Below the pieces are notes generated by a model. That model was given only the letters and a program-made list of their open reading frames with translations. It did no database searches and was not told where the DNA came from. A stretch of DNA of 64,000 bases from an uncultured Acetatifactor sp. (lineage in GTDB: Bacteria; Bacillota; Clostridia; Lachnospirales; Lachnospiraceae): assembly GCA_910589035.1 (NCBI GenBank), contig CAJUSI010000020.1:1-64000 (forward strand), given 5' to 3'. Of this stretch, positions 36,614 to 45,470 are shown piece by piece. The position numbers were made by a program, and so were the translations under genes. How positions within the stretch are numbered: the stretch's first letter is position 1; every line of letters starts with the position of its first letter.

Positions 36614-36781
36614 GTGAGGGAACCAGACTGCGGGAATGCAGGGATGGGAATCTGATTGTGGGAACAGAAGCACGGAAATATTGGCAGGCAGAAAATTTCA
36701 GGTGAATACCCTGCACAGGGAGTTTTAAAGGAAAATCAGGGCGAATATAAATAGTAAAAAGGCTTGCGCAGGACAAAGAGA

Positions 36782-37489
36782 ATGAACAGATTCCAGTATA
36801 AGCTGCTGTCGGTGTCCATGGCCGTATTGCTGCTTGCTTCCATGGCCCTTGTGGGGCGGGAAGCCGCCATATATGCGGCAGGCAGCAATGTAAAGGTGGG
36901 AGAGACAGTCAGATGTGTAGTGATCGATGCAGGACATGGGGGAGATGATCCGGGCAAGGTGGGAATCAACGGAGCCTGGGAGAAAGATATCAACCTTCAG
37001 GTGGCGGAGCGCTTAAAGCTGCTCCTGGAGGCAAATGATATAGAGGTGGTCATGACCAGGGAATCGGACGAAGGCCTGAATGACGCCAATGCATCCAACA
37101 AAAAGGTGCAGGATATGAAACGCAGAATCGAGCTGATCGAGGAGACTGCCCCCGCTCTGACAGTGAGCATTCATCAGAACAGCTATCCGGAAGAATATGT
37201 GCATGGGGCGCAGGTATTTTATTACACCGGCAGCCGGGAAGGCAGGCAGCTTGCGGAAATGATTCAGAATCAGCTGGTAGAGAAAGCGGATCCGGAGAAC
37301 AAACGCCAGGTGAAGGCCAATGATAGTTACTATCTGCTGAAGAAGACGGGAGTTCCCATAGTCATCGTGGAGTGCGGTTTTCTCTCCAACAGTGCAGAGG
37401 CAGAAAAGCTATGTACGCCGGAGTACCAGGACCGAATCGCCTGGGCCATACATATGGGGATTCTGCAGTATCTGAACAGAACGAAATAA
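36782..37489 (+). CDS. N-acetylmuramoyl-L-alanine amidase (Amidase_3, CwlD-like)
   Basis: 235 residues from ATG 36782; a TTG lies six codons upstream. Signal/TM at about 7-35. The zinc amidase motifs are VVIDAGHGGDDPGK (His), a Glu in the NGAWEKDINLQVA line, ALTVSIHQNSYPE (His) and VIVECGFLSNSAEAEKL (Glu). It cuts the amide between muramic acid and the stem peptide. 168 bases after the GH18 gene. Confidence 0.93.
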   Translation: MNRFQYKLLSVSMAVLLLASMALVGREAAIYAAGSNVKVGETVRCVVIDAGHGGDDPGKVGINGAWEKDINLQVAERLKLLLEANDIEVVMTRESDEGLNDANASNKKVQDMKRRIELIEETAPALTVSIHQNSYPEEYVHGAQVFYYTGSREGRQLAEMIQNQLVEKADPENKRQVKANDSYYLLKKTGVPIVIVECGFLSNSAEAEKLCTPEYQDRIAWAIHMGILQYLNRTK

Positions 37490-37531
37490 AAGGACACGGT
37501 CGGACACGGAGCCTTTGATGCGGGCAAAAGC

Positions 37532-38422
37532 TCAGGAAGGGGGAAAGCGGAGCAGAATTCGCAGCAGCCCATGGCTGTATTCCGCCCATACCTTTCCTCC
37601 GAGACTTTCCGTAAGCTCTTTTACGATAAACAGACCGAGCCCGGAGGAGCCTTTCCTCCGGGCAGAATCTGCCTTGTAAAAACGATCAAATAACTGTTCC
37701 GTATCAGGGATGCTGTCCTGGGAAACAGGGTTTTCAAAGATCAGGAGATCCTCCTTCTGCAGGATGGTGATTCCGCCCCGGCCATGAAGCAGCGCATTCC
37801 GTATCAGATTTAAGAAAATGCGCTGCAGGATTTCCTCTTCGGCATATATGCAGAAATCTTCCGACGCAAAGTCTATTTCCGGGGAAGTCCCCCTTTCTTC
37901 AAATGCGCTGTACAGACTTAAGAGACATTCACTCAGAAGAGGAAGCACATATGTCTTTTTTAAGCTTTCCTTGGGAAGGCTGTAGTCCTCGTCGGTGAGC
38001 CGTGTATATAAAAACAGCTCCTCCAGCATATCAGACAACTCTGCCAGTCTCTTTCCGGCAGCTTCCAGGTAATGTTCTTTTTTGATGCTGTCTGTACTTT
38101 CACGGGCAAGCTGGACATAGCCGGATGCGCCCGTGAGTGGAGTGCGGATATCATGGGCCAGATCCGTGATATTCTGTTTCAGCTTTTTTTCGGCCTTTTC
38201 ATATCGGTTGTGACTTGCGTCCTTTTCCTGCAGCACCCGGTTCAGCCTCCGGCAGAATGCCAGGAGGGATTGCCGGCGGCTGTACACCGCCAGCTCTATA
38301 TGGCTGCCCCTCTCTATCTCCCCGAGCTGTTCATGGAGATAGCGGATATCTGCCCGAAGACGCAGACAGGACAGGGAAAGCCAGATACATATAATCCCTG
38401 AAAGGATAAGCAGAATAACCAT
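37532..38422 (-). CDS. sensor histidine kinase
   Basis: 296 residues from 38422 (MVILLILSGIICIWLSLSCL), with GGAGGG upstream. One short TM head, then a coiled linker, HisKA with ITDLAHDIRTPLTGASGYVQ (phospho-His), and an HATPase with FLNLIRNALLHGRG (N box) and GSSGLGLFIVKEL (G box). No large external sensor, as in kinases that respond to a partner ABC transporter. It is the last gene after response regulator, ATPase and permease, all on the same strand. Confidence 0.92.
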   Translation of the reverse strand: MVILLILSGIICIWLSLSCLRLRADIRYLHEQLGEIERGSHIELAVYSRRQSLLAFCRRLNRVLQEKDASHNRYEKAEKKLKQNITDLAHDIRTPLTGASGYVQLARESTDSIKKEHYLEAAGKRLAELSDMLEELFLYTRLTDEDYSLPKESLKKTYVLPLLSECLLSLYSAFEERGTSPEIDFASEDFCIYAEEEILQRIFLNLIRNALLHGRGGITILQKEDLLIFENPVSQDSIPDTEQLFDRFYKADSARRKGSSGLGLFIVKELTESLGGKVWAEYSHGLLRILLRFPPS

Positions 38423-38605
38423 TTTTGTATTCCCTCCGATTCGAAATATGCGAGTATCAACGAAATGCCTGATTTTCTGTATTGCGGTGAGCTGCTCCTG
38501 CAATGGCCCGGCGGCAAAGTCGCCGCATGACGTTTAGGCACCCACTGAGACGGACAGATGAAAAATCCTGCACGGCGTCTGGGCAGTCCATGGGGAAATC
38601 CGGTG

Positions 38606-39397
38606 TCAAATATCCCGCCTGGACAAGGATACCATGGCCAGGAAGGAATAGACAGACAGGAAAACGAAGCCGATCAATACTCCCTTCAGATCCCCTATCC
38701 CCGTATAGCCGGTGGGGGCATAGGTAAGGCTGTAGTAGAGGGTGTATTCCGTCCATTTGTTTATGCCAAAGAGACCTGTGATGAAGGAAAGCATCTGGAC
38801 AAGCAAGCCGCTGCTAAACGCAATGACGCCCAGGATTCCGATGGCTATGCTGCGCGCCAGAACACATACCAATATCACCAGCGATGCAAAGGCGACGGTC
38901 AGAAACCAGGCTTTCGGCAGGTAGAAAAGGATATCGGTCAGGGCGGCCGGAGCGGCTATTCTGTCAAAATACTGGTTCAGCAGCAGGCTGAAACCATATT
39001 GCAGGATAATATAGAAGAAGCTCAGGATTCCTGCGGTCAGGAGCTTGCTTCCGATATACTTCCATCTCTGCCTGTGAAGGGACATAATATTCTTTATAAA
39101 TCCGCTCCCGAAATCCACGCAGACAAAGAGTGCGATTACGATTCCCAGGATGGTATTATACGCGCCGCCGCTCATTCCCACATCCTGGAACATGGAAATC
39201 GTGTCATATTGCGGCCAGGAATCTGCTTCTATTTCCACCATCCCCAGCTTCATGGCCGTTTCCCGCCCCTGGGGAGTCGACTCTAACCATACCATCCAGT
39301 ATGCCAGAGAAGTTAACAGTAACAGAATGCCGAGACAGATATAGACATACCTGCTTCTTTTTAACCGATACAAATCCATGCGCAGTAAATTAAACAT
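38606..39397 (-). CDS. ABC-2 type transporter permease
   Basis: 263 residues, six predicted TM helices (YVYICLGILLLLTSLAYWM, ILGIVIALFVCVDF, LLTAGILSFFYIILQYGFSL, LTVAFASLVILVCVL, ILGVIAFSSGLLVQML, GVLIGFVFLSVYSFLAMVSL). The GSGFIKNIMSLHRQRW cytoplasmic loop is typical of lantibiotic/bacteriocin immunity permeases. Its start overlaps the ATPase stop by 8 bases, so the two are translationally coupled. Confidence 0.85.
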   Translation of the reverse strand: MFNLLRMDLYRLKRSRYVYICLGILLLLTSLAYWMVWLESTPQGRETAMKLGMVEIEADSWPQYDTISMFQDVGMSGGAYNTILGIVIALFVCVDFGSGFIKNIMSLHRQRWKYIGSKLLTAGILSFFYIILQYGFSLLLNQYFDRIAAPAALTDILFYLPKAWFLTVAFASLVILVCVLARSIAIGILGVIAFSSGLLVQMLSFITGLFGINKWTEYTLYYSLTYAPTGYTGIGDLKGVLIGFVFLSVYSFLAMVSLSRRDI

Positions 39398-40340
39398 TTC
39401 CGCTCGCCTCCTTCTTTTCGGTCTTCTTCCCATCCATCTGTGCCAGGAAGTATTCTTCCAGATCCATATGGTGAAAACCGGAAGAATAAATCCGTACCCC
39501 GTTTTCCACCAGAATCCGGTTTAATTCCGCTCCGTCATTTAGACCGTAGAGCTGTATGACATGGGAATCCTGAACTTTGGCTTCGGCCTGCCCTGCGTGC
39601 TCCCCTATCAGTGCCAGGGTTCGGTTCACATCATCCACTTCAAGGCGGAAATAATCCGAGCATTTTTCCGCCAGATCCTCCCGGCTGAGCTGCTCCACCA
39701 GACTTCCGTCCTTGATGATGCCGTAATGGGTGGAAATTTTGCCAAGCTCTCCCAGAATATGAGAACTGATGAGGAACGTTTTTCCCTCTTCGTTCAGACG
39801 CAGGATTAACCGGCGGATTTCCCGCACGCCCTCCGGATCCAGACCATTGATGGGTTCGTCCAGAATCAACAGATCCGGATTTCCCAGGAGAGCCATGGCT
39901 ATGGCCAGGCGCTGCTTCATTCCCATGGAGAAGTGTTTTGTTTTTTTCTTCCCGATGCCGGCGAGCCCGGTCTGTTCCAGGAGATTGTCCACGGATTTCT
40001 CATCCGTGAGGCCCATGCATTTTGCCTTCATCAGCATATTCTGCCTGGCGGTCATATTGGGATAAAAACCCGCGGATTCGATCAGACAGCCAATTCTCCT
40101 GGCGATAACCGGGTCATTTCCTTCTTTTCCGAAGACCCGGATCTCTCCTTCGCTTGGCTTCACAAGTCCGCATAGCATTTTCAGCGTGGTGGATTTCCCG
40201 GCGCCGTTTCTTCCGATGAAGCCGTAGACAGCCCCTTTTTTCACCTTTAAATCCAGGTGGTTTACCGCCGCTTTCCCTTTATAGAGCCTGGTGAGCGCTG
40301 TGGTTTCCACGGCCGGCGTATTTTCCTGATTTTGAATCAT
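39390..40340 (-). CDS. ABC transporter ATP-binding protein
   Basis: 316 residues from 40340 (MIQNQENTPAVETTALTRLY). Walker A GRNGAGKSTTLK, signature FSMGMKQRLAIAMALLGNPD, Walker B LLILDEPINGLD, and H-loop ISSHILGELG. The C-terminal about 90 residues are the extension usual in antibiotic or bacteriocin-protection exporters. Works with the permease that follows. Confidence 0.93.
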   Translation of the reverse strand: MIQNQENTPAVETTALTRLYKGKAAVNHLDLKVKKGAVYGFIGRNGAGKSTTLKMLCGLVKPSEGEIRVFGKEGNDPVIARRIGCLIESAGFYPNMTARQNMLMKAKCMGLTDEKSVDNLLEQTGLAGIGKKKTKHFSMGMKQRLAIAMALLGNPDLLILDEPINGLDPEGVREIRRLILRLNEEGKTFLISSHILGELGKISTHYGIIKDGSLVEQLSREDLAEKCSDYFRLEVDDVNRTLALIGEHAGQAEAKVQDSHVIQLYGLNDGAELNRILVENGVRIYSSGFHHMDLEEYFLAQMDGKKTEKKEASGNV

Positions 40341-40591
40341 TTCTTCTCTGACTCCTTTCCTGTATGATGCTTTATGAAAAGACCCATTCTGATCCGGACA
40401 GGACGCAGCCGCAACTTTACATGAAATGCGTAAAATTTCGCCGCTGAGCACCTGACATGATGCCATTTATAATCACGGGCTGTGAACATGGACGGGCAGC
40501 TGCCGGAATGGGATCTTTGCCTTTCATGAATTGTATTCTACTCCGAAAAGGTATAAAAAGCGCTCAGAAAAGGTTAAGAATGTTTAAAGAT

Positions 40592-41263
40592 TCACAGAAG
40601 CTTAAAACCCATTCCCCAAACGGTCTGGAGATAGGAATCCGTTCCACTTTCCTTTAATTTCGCCCGGATATTGCTGATATGCACATTGATAGTCTTGTCT
40701 TCCGCCAGATATTCCTCTCCCCAGGCGTATTCGTAGATGCGCCTCTTGGAAAATACCTGCCTGGGATTCCGGATCAGAAGCTCCAGAATCAGAAATTCAT
40801 GCTTGGTCAGGGAAATGGTGCGGCCGGCGGCCAGCATTTCCATGGTTTCCGGATTCAGACTCCATTCCCGGTAACGGAAGATTTCGCCATCCCCGTTCTC
40901 CCGGCCTTTTGCCTGACGGCGGAACTGCACCTGAATGCGCACCAGAAGCTCCGGCAGGTCATAAGGCTTGCACAGGTAATCCTCCGCCCCGGCGGAGAGG
41001 ACATTTACCTTGCTGTCCAGACCGCTTTTGGCGGAGAGCACGATCACGGGAGCCTTTCTGGAAAATTCGGACACCAGTTCCTCACCGGAGACTCCCGGAA
41101 GCATCAGATCCAGAAGCACCAGATCAAAATGTTCCAGGGAGAACAGCAGCCGCCCCTCACTGCCGGAAAAGGCCTGCGTGCAGGTATACCCATGTCCTTC
41201 CAGGTATTCCCGGAGTATCTCGTTGTTTTCCGCATCATCTTCTACAATCAGCAAATGTTTCAT
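40592..41263 (-). CDS. OmpR-family response regulator
   Basis: 223 residues from 41263 (MKHLLIVEDDAENNEILREY). Receiver: DD in VEDD, phospho-Asp in DLVLLDLMLPG, Lys in EDYLCKPYD. DNA-binding winged helix: LTKHEFLILELLIRNPRQVF, YAWGEEYLAEDKTINVHISN and IRAKLKESG. First gene of a regulator-transporter-kinase unit. 37-bp direct repeats upstream may be its binding sites. Confidence 0.95.
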   Translation of the reverse strand: MKHLLIVEDDAENNEILREYLEGHGYTCTQAFSGSEGRLLFSLEHFDLVLLDLMLPGVSGEELVSEFSRKAPVIVLSAKSGLDSKVNVLSAGAEDYLCKPYDLPELLVRIQVQFRRQAKGRENGDGEIFRYREWSLNPETMEMLAAGRTISLTKHEFLILELLIRNPRQVFSKRRIYEYAWGEEYLAEDKTINVHISNIRAKLKESGTDSYLQTVWGMGFKLL

Positions 41264-41311
41264 ATATGAATGATCTCCTTGGAAGAGTTTTTGGGTTGAG
41301 CTGAATGGGCT

Positions 41312-41450
41312 CCCTGTGTGAGCATCCCGGAATTGATCAGAATGCACACCCTGCAAGAGTATTCCGGAATTGATCAGAATGCACACCCTGTGTGAGCATC
41401 CCGGAATTATTCTGAATGCATTTCCAGCGTGAGCATTCTCTGAAAATGAA
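41312..41450. repeat. 37-bp direct repeats upstream of the response regulator
   Basis: Three near-identical 37-base units begin at 41312, 41349 and 41386, built around gcatcccggaattgatcaga and atgcacaccctg. A degenerate fourth starts near 41423. There is no spacer between units, so this is not a CRISPR. Their location ahead of the regulator start suggests iterated operator sites. Confidence 0.8.
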
Positions 41451-41589
41451 CATATACAATGTTCAGTCTGCCTGCAAAGTCACTTTTCGTATCCGTACGC
41501 CACTCATCATTGTACAGGAATCGGCCGGGTTTTGCAATTCCGGAAAAATTAAGTTGCAATCTTTCGCTGTGTCGAATAAAATAAAAAAA

Positions 41590-41653
41590 GCAGGAAAGCA
41601 GGAAAGCAGGAAAGCAGGAAAGCAGGAAAGCAGGAAAGCAGGAAAGCAGGAAA
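41590..41653. repeat. octanucleotide microsatellite (gcaggaaa)x8
   Basis: Eight perfect 8-bp units plus partials, located 150 bases before the SUKH-like gene. The unit is not a multiple of three, so slippage could alter spacing or frame. Confidence 0.95.
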
Positions 41654-41806
41654 CAGGAAGCAAAAACAGTAAAATATGTCCCGGTTCTTCTAACTGCATC
41701 CAAGAAAGTACGTATATAAGTATATACTTAAACTGAATAAAATACATATATTAATTTTATCCCAATTCGATCTTGTGTGTTCGGAAAGTAAAGGGAGGTG
41801 GTTTCA

Positions 41807-42589
41807 ATGGTACAATTTTATCAAGGAACGCAGGAGTCTGTTATGGAACGGCTATACAGATCAATATCGAATTTTGACAGGTCATGGTGCAGTAAATGCG
41901 TGCCTGCGTCAGACGAACAAATTCAACAATTAGAAAACATCTGTGCTGAGTATGGTTACCGTGTTCCCAAAGTATACCTTGACTACCTAAAGGCAATGGG
42001 AGAAAGCGATGGAGGTTTGCTTGAAAGAGAATGGGATGGTTATATGGAGCCAAACATCCATACCATTCTGGAGTTATTTTGTGATGAAGATTTTGACGCG
42101 AAAGAATATTTGCAACAGGGGCTTCTTTTGTTTTCTTACCATTGGACAGAAGCACATTGTTATTTGAGGATAAGAAAGCAGGAAGACAATCCTGTAGTTA
42201 CAGATTGGGAGAATCATTACTTTGCCGGGAGCTTTGAAAAATACTTATTTCAGAAAGCATTTAACATGTTTCAGGAAAAATTTAAGTATAAGTCGTCTGT
42301 TGGAACGTCGATCAATTCGTGCGATGCATTATTGAAAAAATATTCTTTTCCATGTTCGATTTGTGGCGGAACGGCAGAAGAAAAGATGGAATTTGTGAGG
42401 TGGCTTGTAGTAAGACTCCTTGATTTTTATGAAAAGGAAGCATGGTTTAGCGATAATCTTAATTATATTAGCTATAACGAACATTATGCGCTGTGCGCTA
42501 ATATATATCACAGCCTGTTGCTTGTCATTTCATGTGATGATATCATACTGAAGAAAAAGATAGACGCTCAATTAAATAGCATATTTTAA
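41807..42589 (+). CDS. SUKH (SMI1/KNR4)-like protein
   Basis: 260 residues. ATG 41807 follows GGGAGGTGG. The N-terminal half has features of the SMI1/KNR4 fold: SDEQIQQLENICAEYGYRVP, KVYLDYLKAMGESDGGLLE, and acidic/aromatic residues around DGYMEPNIHTIL. SUKH proteins are often immunity proteins of contact-dependent or polymorphic toxins. No toxin gene is adjacent. AT-richer than its neighbours, suggesting transfer. Confidence 0.6.
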   Translation: MVQFYQGTQESVMERLYRSISNFDRSWCSKCVPASDEQIQQLENICAEYGYRVPKVYLDYLKAMGESDGGLLEREWDGYMEPNIHTILELFCDEDFDAKEYLQQGLLLFSYHWTEAHCYLRIRKQEDNPVVTDWENHYFAGSFEKYLFQKAFNMFQEKFKYKSSVGTSINSCDALLKKYSFPCSICGGTAEEKMEFVRWLVVRLLDFYEKEAWFSDNLNYISYNEHYALCANIYHSLLLVISCDDIILKKKIDAQLNSIF

Positions 42590-43014
42590 CAATGATGTCC
42601 ACCTTCCGGCTGTATGCCCCGGGAACATGAAAGGCAAATGGGAATAAAATATGGTGTTATTCAGCATATGGGTTTGTAAAATTGAAATGCAGCAGAACAG
42701 AAATTAGCAGCAGAGTAGAAAATGAAAAACAGAAAGCCGGATAATGTAGATCAGAAAAACAATGCGGCAAAGCAGCAGATCAGAAAGCGTAAATAGAAAA
42801 GCTGTACATGAAAATCAGAAAGCAACAAACCAGAAAGCAACAAACCAGCCCGCAGTAAAAACAACAATTGTAAAGGCTATACAAAAACGAAAAATCAAAA
42901 GAAAAAACCAAAAAACAATGTAAAAACAAAAAAGAAAATCAAAAATGTAAACCATTAAGAAAAAACCAAAAACGGAAAACAAAAAACGAAAAACAGGGGA
43001 AAAGAGAACAAGAT
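42590..43014. other. A-rich gene-free stretch with cagaaagc-type repeats
   Basis: Between the SUKH-like and Mrr-type genes the plus strand becomes extremely purine-rich (cagaaagc, caaaccag, gaaaaac motifs), and no convincing ORF is present. Short frames such as 42721-42795 (MKNRKPDNVDQKNNAAKQQI) lack support. Confidence 0.6.
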
Positions 43015-43473
43015 ATGGATACCTATCAGATTATTATCATTATTGTAGTATGCGCATTGGCCATGCTGGTCAGCGCCGCTCTCTACCTGCTGCAGCGGGC
43101 CAGGAGAAGGATGCCGGAGGACTTCGACCTGATGGAGGGGCATGAATTCGAGGAATACTGTGCGGAACTTTTGAAAAAGTGCGGTTTTGAGGACGTGGAG
43201 GTCACCAGGGGCAGCGGGGATTACGGGATTGACATTCTGGCGGAAAAGGACGGCGTTACCTATGCCATCCAGTGTAAATGTTATAATGCGCCCGTGGGTG
43301 TCAAGGCTGTCCAGGAGGCATATGCCGGCAGGGATTATTATGACAGGATGGTGGGCGCGGTGCTTACCAACCAGCATTTTACCCAGCCGGCGGTGGAGGC
43401 AGCCGAAAAGCTGAAGATCCTTTTATGGGACAGGGAACGCCTGGAGAGCTTCCAGACGTTCCTGAAGGGATAG
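43015..43473 (+). CDS. membrane-anchored Mrr-type restriction endonuclease domain protein
   Basis: 152 residues. TM helix at about 4-26, then a Mrr_cat PD-(D/E)XK domain: MEGHEFEEYCAELLKKCGFE, DVEVTRGSGDYGIDILAEKD (catalytic Asp) and YAIQCKCYNAPVG (QxK). C-terminal VVGAVLTN-like strands (RMVGAVLTNQHFTQPA) and RLESFQTFL. Such TM-Mrr proteins are common and may act on foreign DNA at the membrane. Its last 51 bases overlap the tail of the opposite-strand DUF885 gene. Confidence 0.85.
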   Translation: MDTYQIIIIIVVCALAMLVSAALYLLQRARRRMPEDFDLMEGHEFEEYCAELLKKCGFEDVEVTRGSGDYGIDILAEKDGVTYAIQCKCYNAPVGVKAVQEAYAGRDYYDRMVGAVLTNQHFTQPAVEAAEKLKILLWDRERLESFQTFLKG

Positions 43474-45258
43474 AAAATCCGAGGGACCGCTGTCCAGGTA
43501 AAAGCAGTGGAAGCGGTAATCCGTGTATTCATCCCCCCAGAGTTCCTTTGCCCTCTCCTGCAGGGACAGAATTTCCAGATAGCCCAGATAATATTTCGGA
43601 TAGTTACAGGGGGATTGGATAATATAATTGTACATATCTGATATGGACTGTGTGTCCGTGATGCCGAAGCCTTCCAGCATCTTTGCAATCTGGCTGCAGC
43701 CGGCGCCCTCATAATGGATCAAAACGTCCATGAGGGAGTAAAGACACAGCTGCAGGCGGCGGTTTCGGCTCTCCAGCTGCGCCAGAAGGGCAGCCGTCTC
43801 CTGACCGTCCTCTTGCAGAAGCAGGGCGGCATAATCATAGGCAATGAATTCCACATACAGGGCCCAGCCCTCCTGATAGCCGCCGTACCATAGAAGCTCT
43901 CTGGCAGGACGCCCGCCCAGAGTGAGCAGGGTGCGGTTGTGATAGACTGTCTGATAGAGATGGCCGGGATAGCCTTCATGGGCCAGGGTGGTGTATAATT
44001 CCAGGCCGTCCGGGGTTTTCAGGCGGTTAATGTATATGCTGTTGGAAGCCGTATCATCCAGAGGGGCGGTCAGGTAAAAGGCCGGTGCGCAGTATTCTTC
44101 CAGGCTCTCGGAGACAGCCTTGACGGCGGCGGAGACTGTGCCCCCGGGAATCGGAGGAAAGTCCTCCTTCATCCGCTCCTGAAGATCGAAAAGCATCCGG
44201 GATGCACCCCGACAGGGAAAGTCAGCATAGGGATTGCTGCCGAGAGCTTCCAGGAGAACCGGGTTCTTGGACAGTATCGTCCGGATGGCATCGTATTCTT
44301 CGGTAAAATCTGCCATCAGAAGATCCTGTATTTCTTCCGGAGTGCGGTAGGAACCGGTCTGGGAGATCAGAAGCTGTCTGTAATAGGCTTTTCCATCCGG
44401 CAGGCTTGCAAGCCCCGCCGGACGGACGGATTCATCTTCCAGCAGTAACAGACCGTCTCCCAGGGCGGTGTAGGCGGGCAGAAGCACCGTCTTCAGAAGC
44501 CGGTCATTTTGGGCAAGGTACCCATCTGCCTCTTCCCGGGTAATGAGATCCGTCTTCAGAAGTCCCTCCAGCCGTTCCCGGAAGGTGGTCTGCAGGAAAT
44601 GGGTTCCCTCCTCCAGAGCATTCCCTGTGATGATAGCGTCGCATTGTCCCCGGGTCTCTTTCAGAAAGGAAGCGGGACTCCCCAGGCCGGCAGCGGCCTT
44701 TTCCTGTTCGTATAAGAGCAGGGAGGACAAATAAGCGTCGGTCTGGTCAAGAAGAGCCAGATAGTCTTCCACATCCCGTTTGCTGCGGAAGGTATATTCC
44801 GCCAAAAGGATGGGGAGCTGTGACTGTGTTCCCGAGACAGGGGAAAGGGGATCGCTGTAGTAGGCATAGCTGCTCAGGGAGAGAGAATTTTCCAGGGATC
44901 GGGTCAGCAGCCGCCAAAGGTAGGCATCGGTATCGGAAAGCTTATCCGGATGAAGCGAATGCAGCGCGGCAAGCGCATTTTCCATGCCTGCATGATCCTG
45001 CAGGGCCGATTCCGGCCGATAGAGGGGCAGGGTGGGCTCATAGTCATAGATCCCGAAATCTTCGGGATTTGCCAGGGTATAGTGCATGCTTAAAGTGTTG
45101 GATTTCATCTCATTTACAAAGAGCTCTGCGGTAAGGCTGGCGAAGCGTTTCTCGTCATGCCGGTATGTAAACAAGAGAAGTATTGCGCCCAGGAAGGCCA
45201 GCAGGAACAAAAGACCGAAAAGCATCTGCTTTGCGGAGATATGAGTATGGTTTTTCAA
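43423..45258 (-). CDS. DUF885 zinc-metallopeptidase-like lipoprotein/membrane protein
   Basis: 611 residues. TTG start at 45258, chosen because AAGGTGATC lies just upstream. A TM anchor at about 12-30 puts the rest outside. The DUF885 signature TTLAHEGYPGHLYQ (HExxxH-like zinc site) is followed by YQEGWALYVEFIAYDY, which supplies the third ligand and a Glu. The family includes thermostable carboxypeptidase-like enzymes of unknown substrate. Convergent with the Mrr-type gene and divergent from the pentose genes. Confidence 0.85.
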   Translation of the reverse strand: MKNHTHISAKQMLFGLLFLLAFLGAILLLFTYRHDEKRFASLTAELFVNEMKSNTLSMHYTLANPEDFGIYDYEPTLPLYRPESALQDHAGMENALAALHSLHPDKLSDTDAYLWRLLTRSLENSLSLSSYAYYSDPLSPVSGTQSQLPILLAEYTFRSKRDVEDYLALLDQTDAYLSSLLLYEQEKAAAGLGSPASFLKETRGQCDAIITGNALEEGTHFLQTTFRERLEGLLKTDLITREEADGYLAQNDRLLKTVLLPAYTALGDGLLLLEDESVRPAGLASLPDGKAYYRQLLISQTGSYRTPEEIQDLLMADFTEEYDAIRTILSKNPVLLEALGSNPYADFPCRGASRMLFDLQERMKEDFPPIPGGTVSAAVKAVSESLEEYCAPAFYLTAPLDDTASNSIYINRLKTPDGLELYTTLAHEGYPGHLYQTVYHNRTLLTLGGRPARELLWYGGYQEGWALYVEFIAYDYAALLLQEDGQETAALLAQLESRNRRLQLCLYSLMDVLIHYEGAGCSQIAKMLEGFGITDTQSISDMYNYIIQSPCNYPKYYLGYLEILSLQERAKELWGDEYTDYRFHCFYLDSGPSDFLSLQERLEALQAFPVP

Positions 45259-45336
45259 GAGATCACCTTAGGGTATGAATATTGCTATATTATATGAAAC
45301 GGATGGGGAGCCTATGTTTTATTATCGTCATCTTCC

Positions 45337-45365
45337 TTGACTTTATGCCGTAACTTCCCTATACT
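45337..45365 (+). promoter_or_regulatory. promoter of the pentose operon
   Basis: TTGACT, 17-base spacer, TATACT. About 105 bases before the kinase start. Confidence 0.7.
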
Positions 45366-45470
45366 AAAGATATGGCATGACCGGGGACGGAGAGCGCGGG
45401 TTCCCGTGCCGGCGCCGCGGAAGGATTTGTAAATAGCGCCCTCAGGAGGGCAGAAGAGAGGTTTTAGAGC

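Noticed and set aside
34817..36673. 618-codon open frame antisense to the GH18 gene
   Set aside because: Composition shadow of a genuine gene with clear catalytic motifs on the plus strand.
41312..41450. CRISPR-like direct repeats
   Set aside because: Units are directly adjacent with no unique spacers and no cas genes nearby.
41416..41736. Open frames through the octanucleotide repeat on both strands
   Set aside because: The product would be only repeated KAGKQESR or FLLSCFPA units; no start signal; better seen as a microsatellite.
42721..42795. Short Asn/Gln/Lys-rich frame in the A-rich stretch
   Set aside because: Low-complexity composition explains it; no RBS or conservation evidence.
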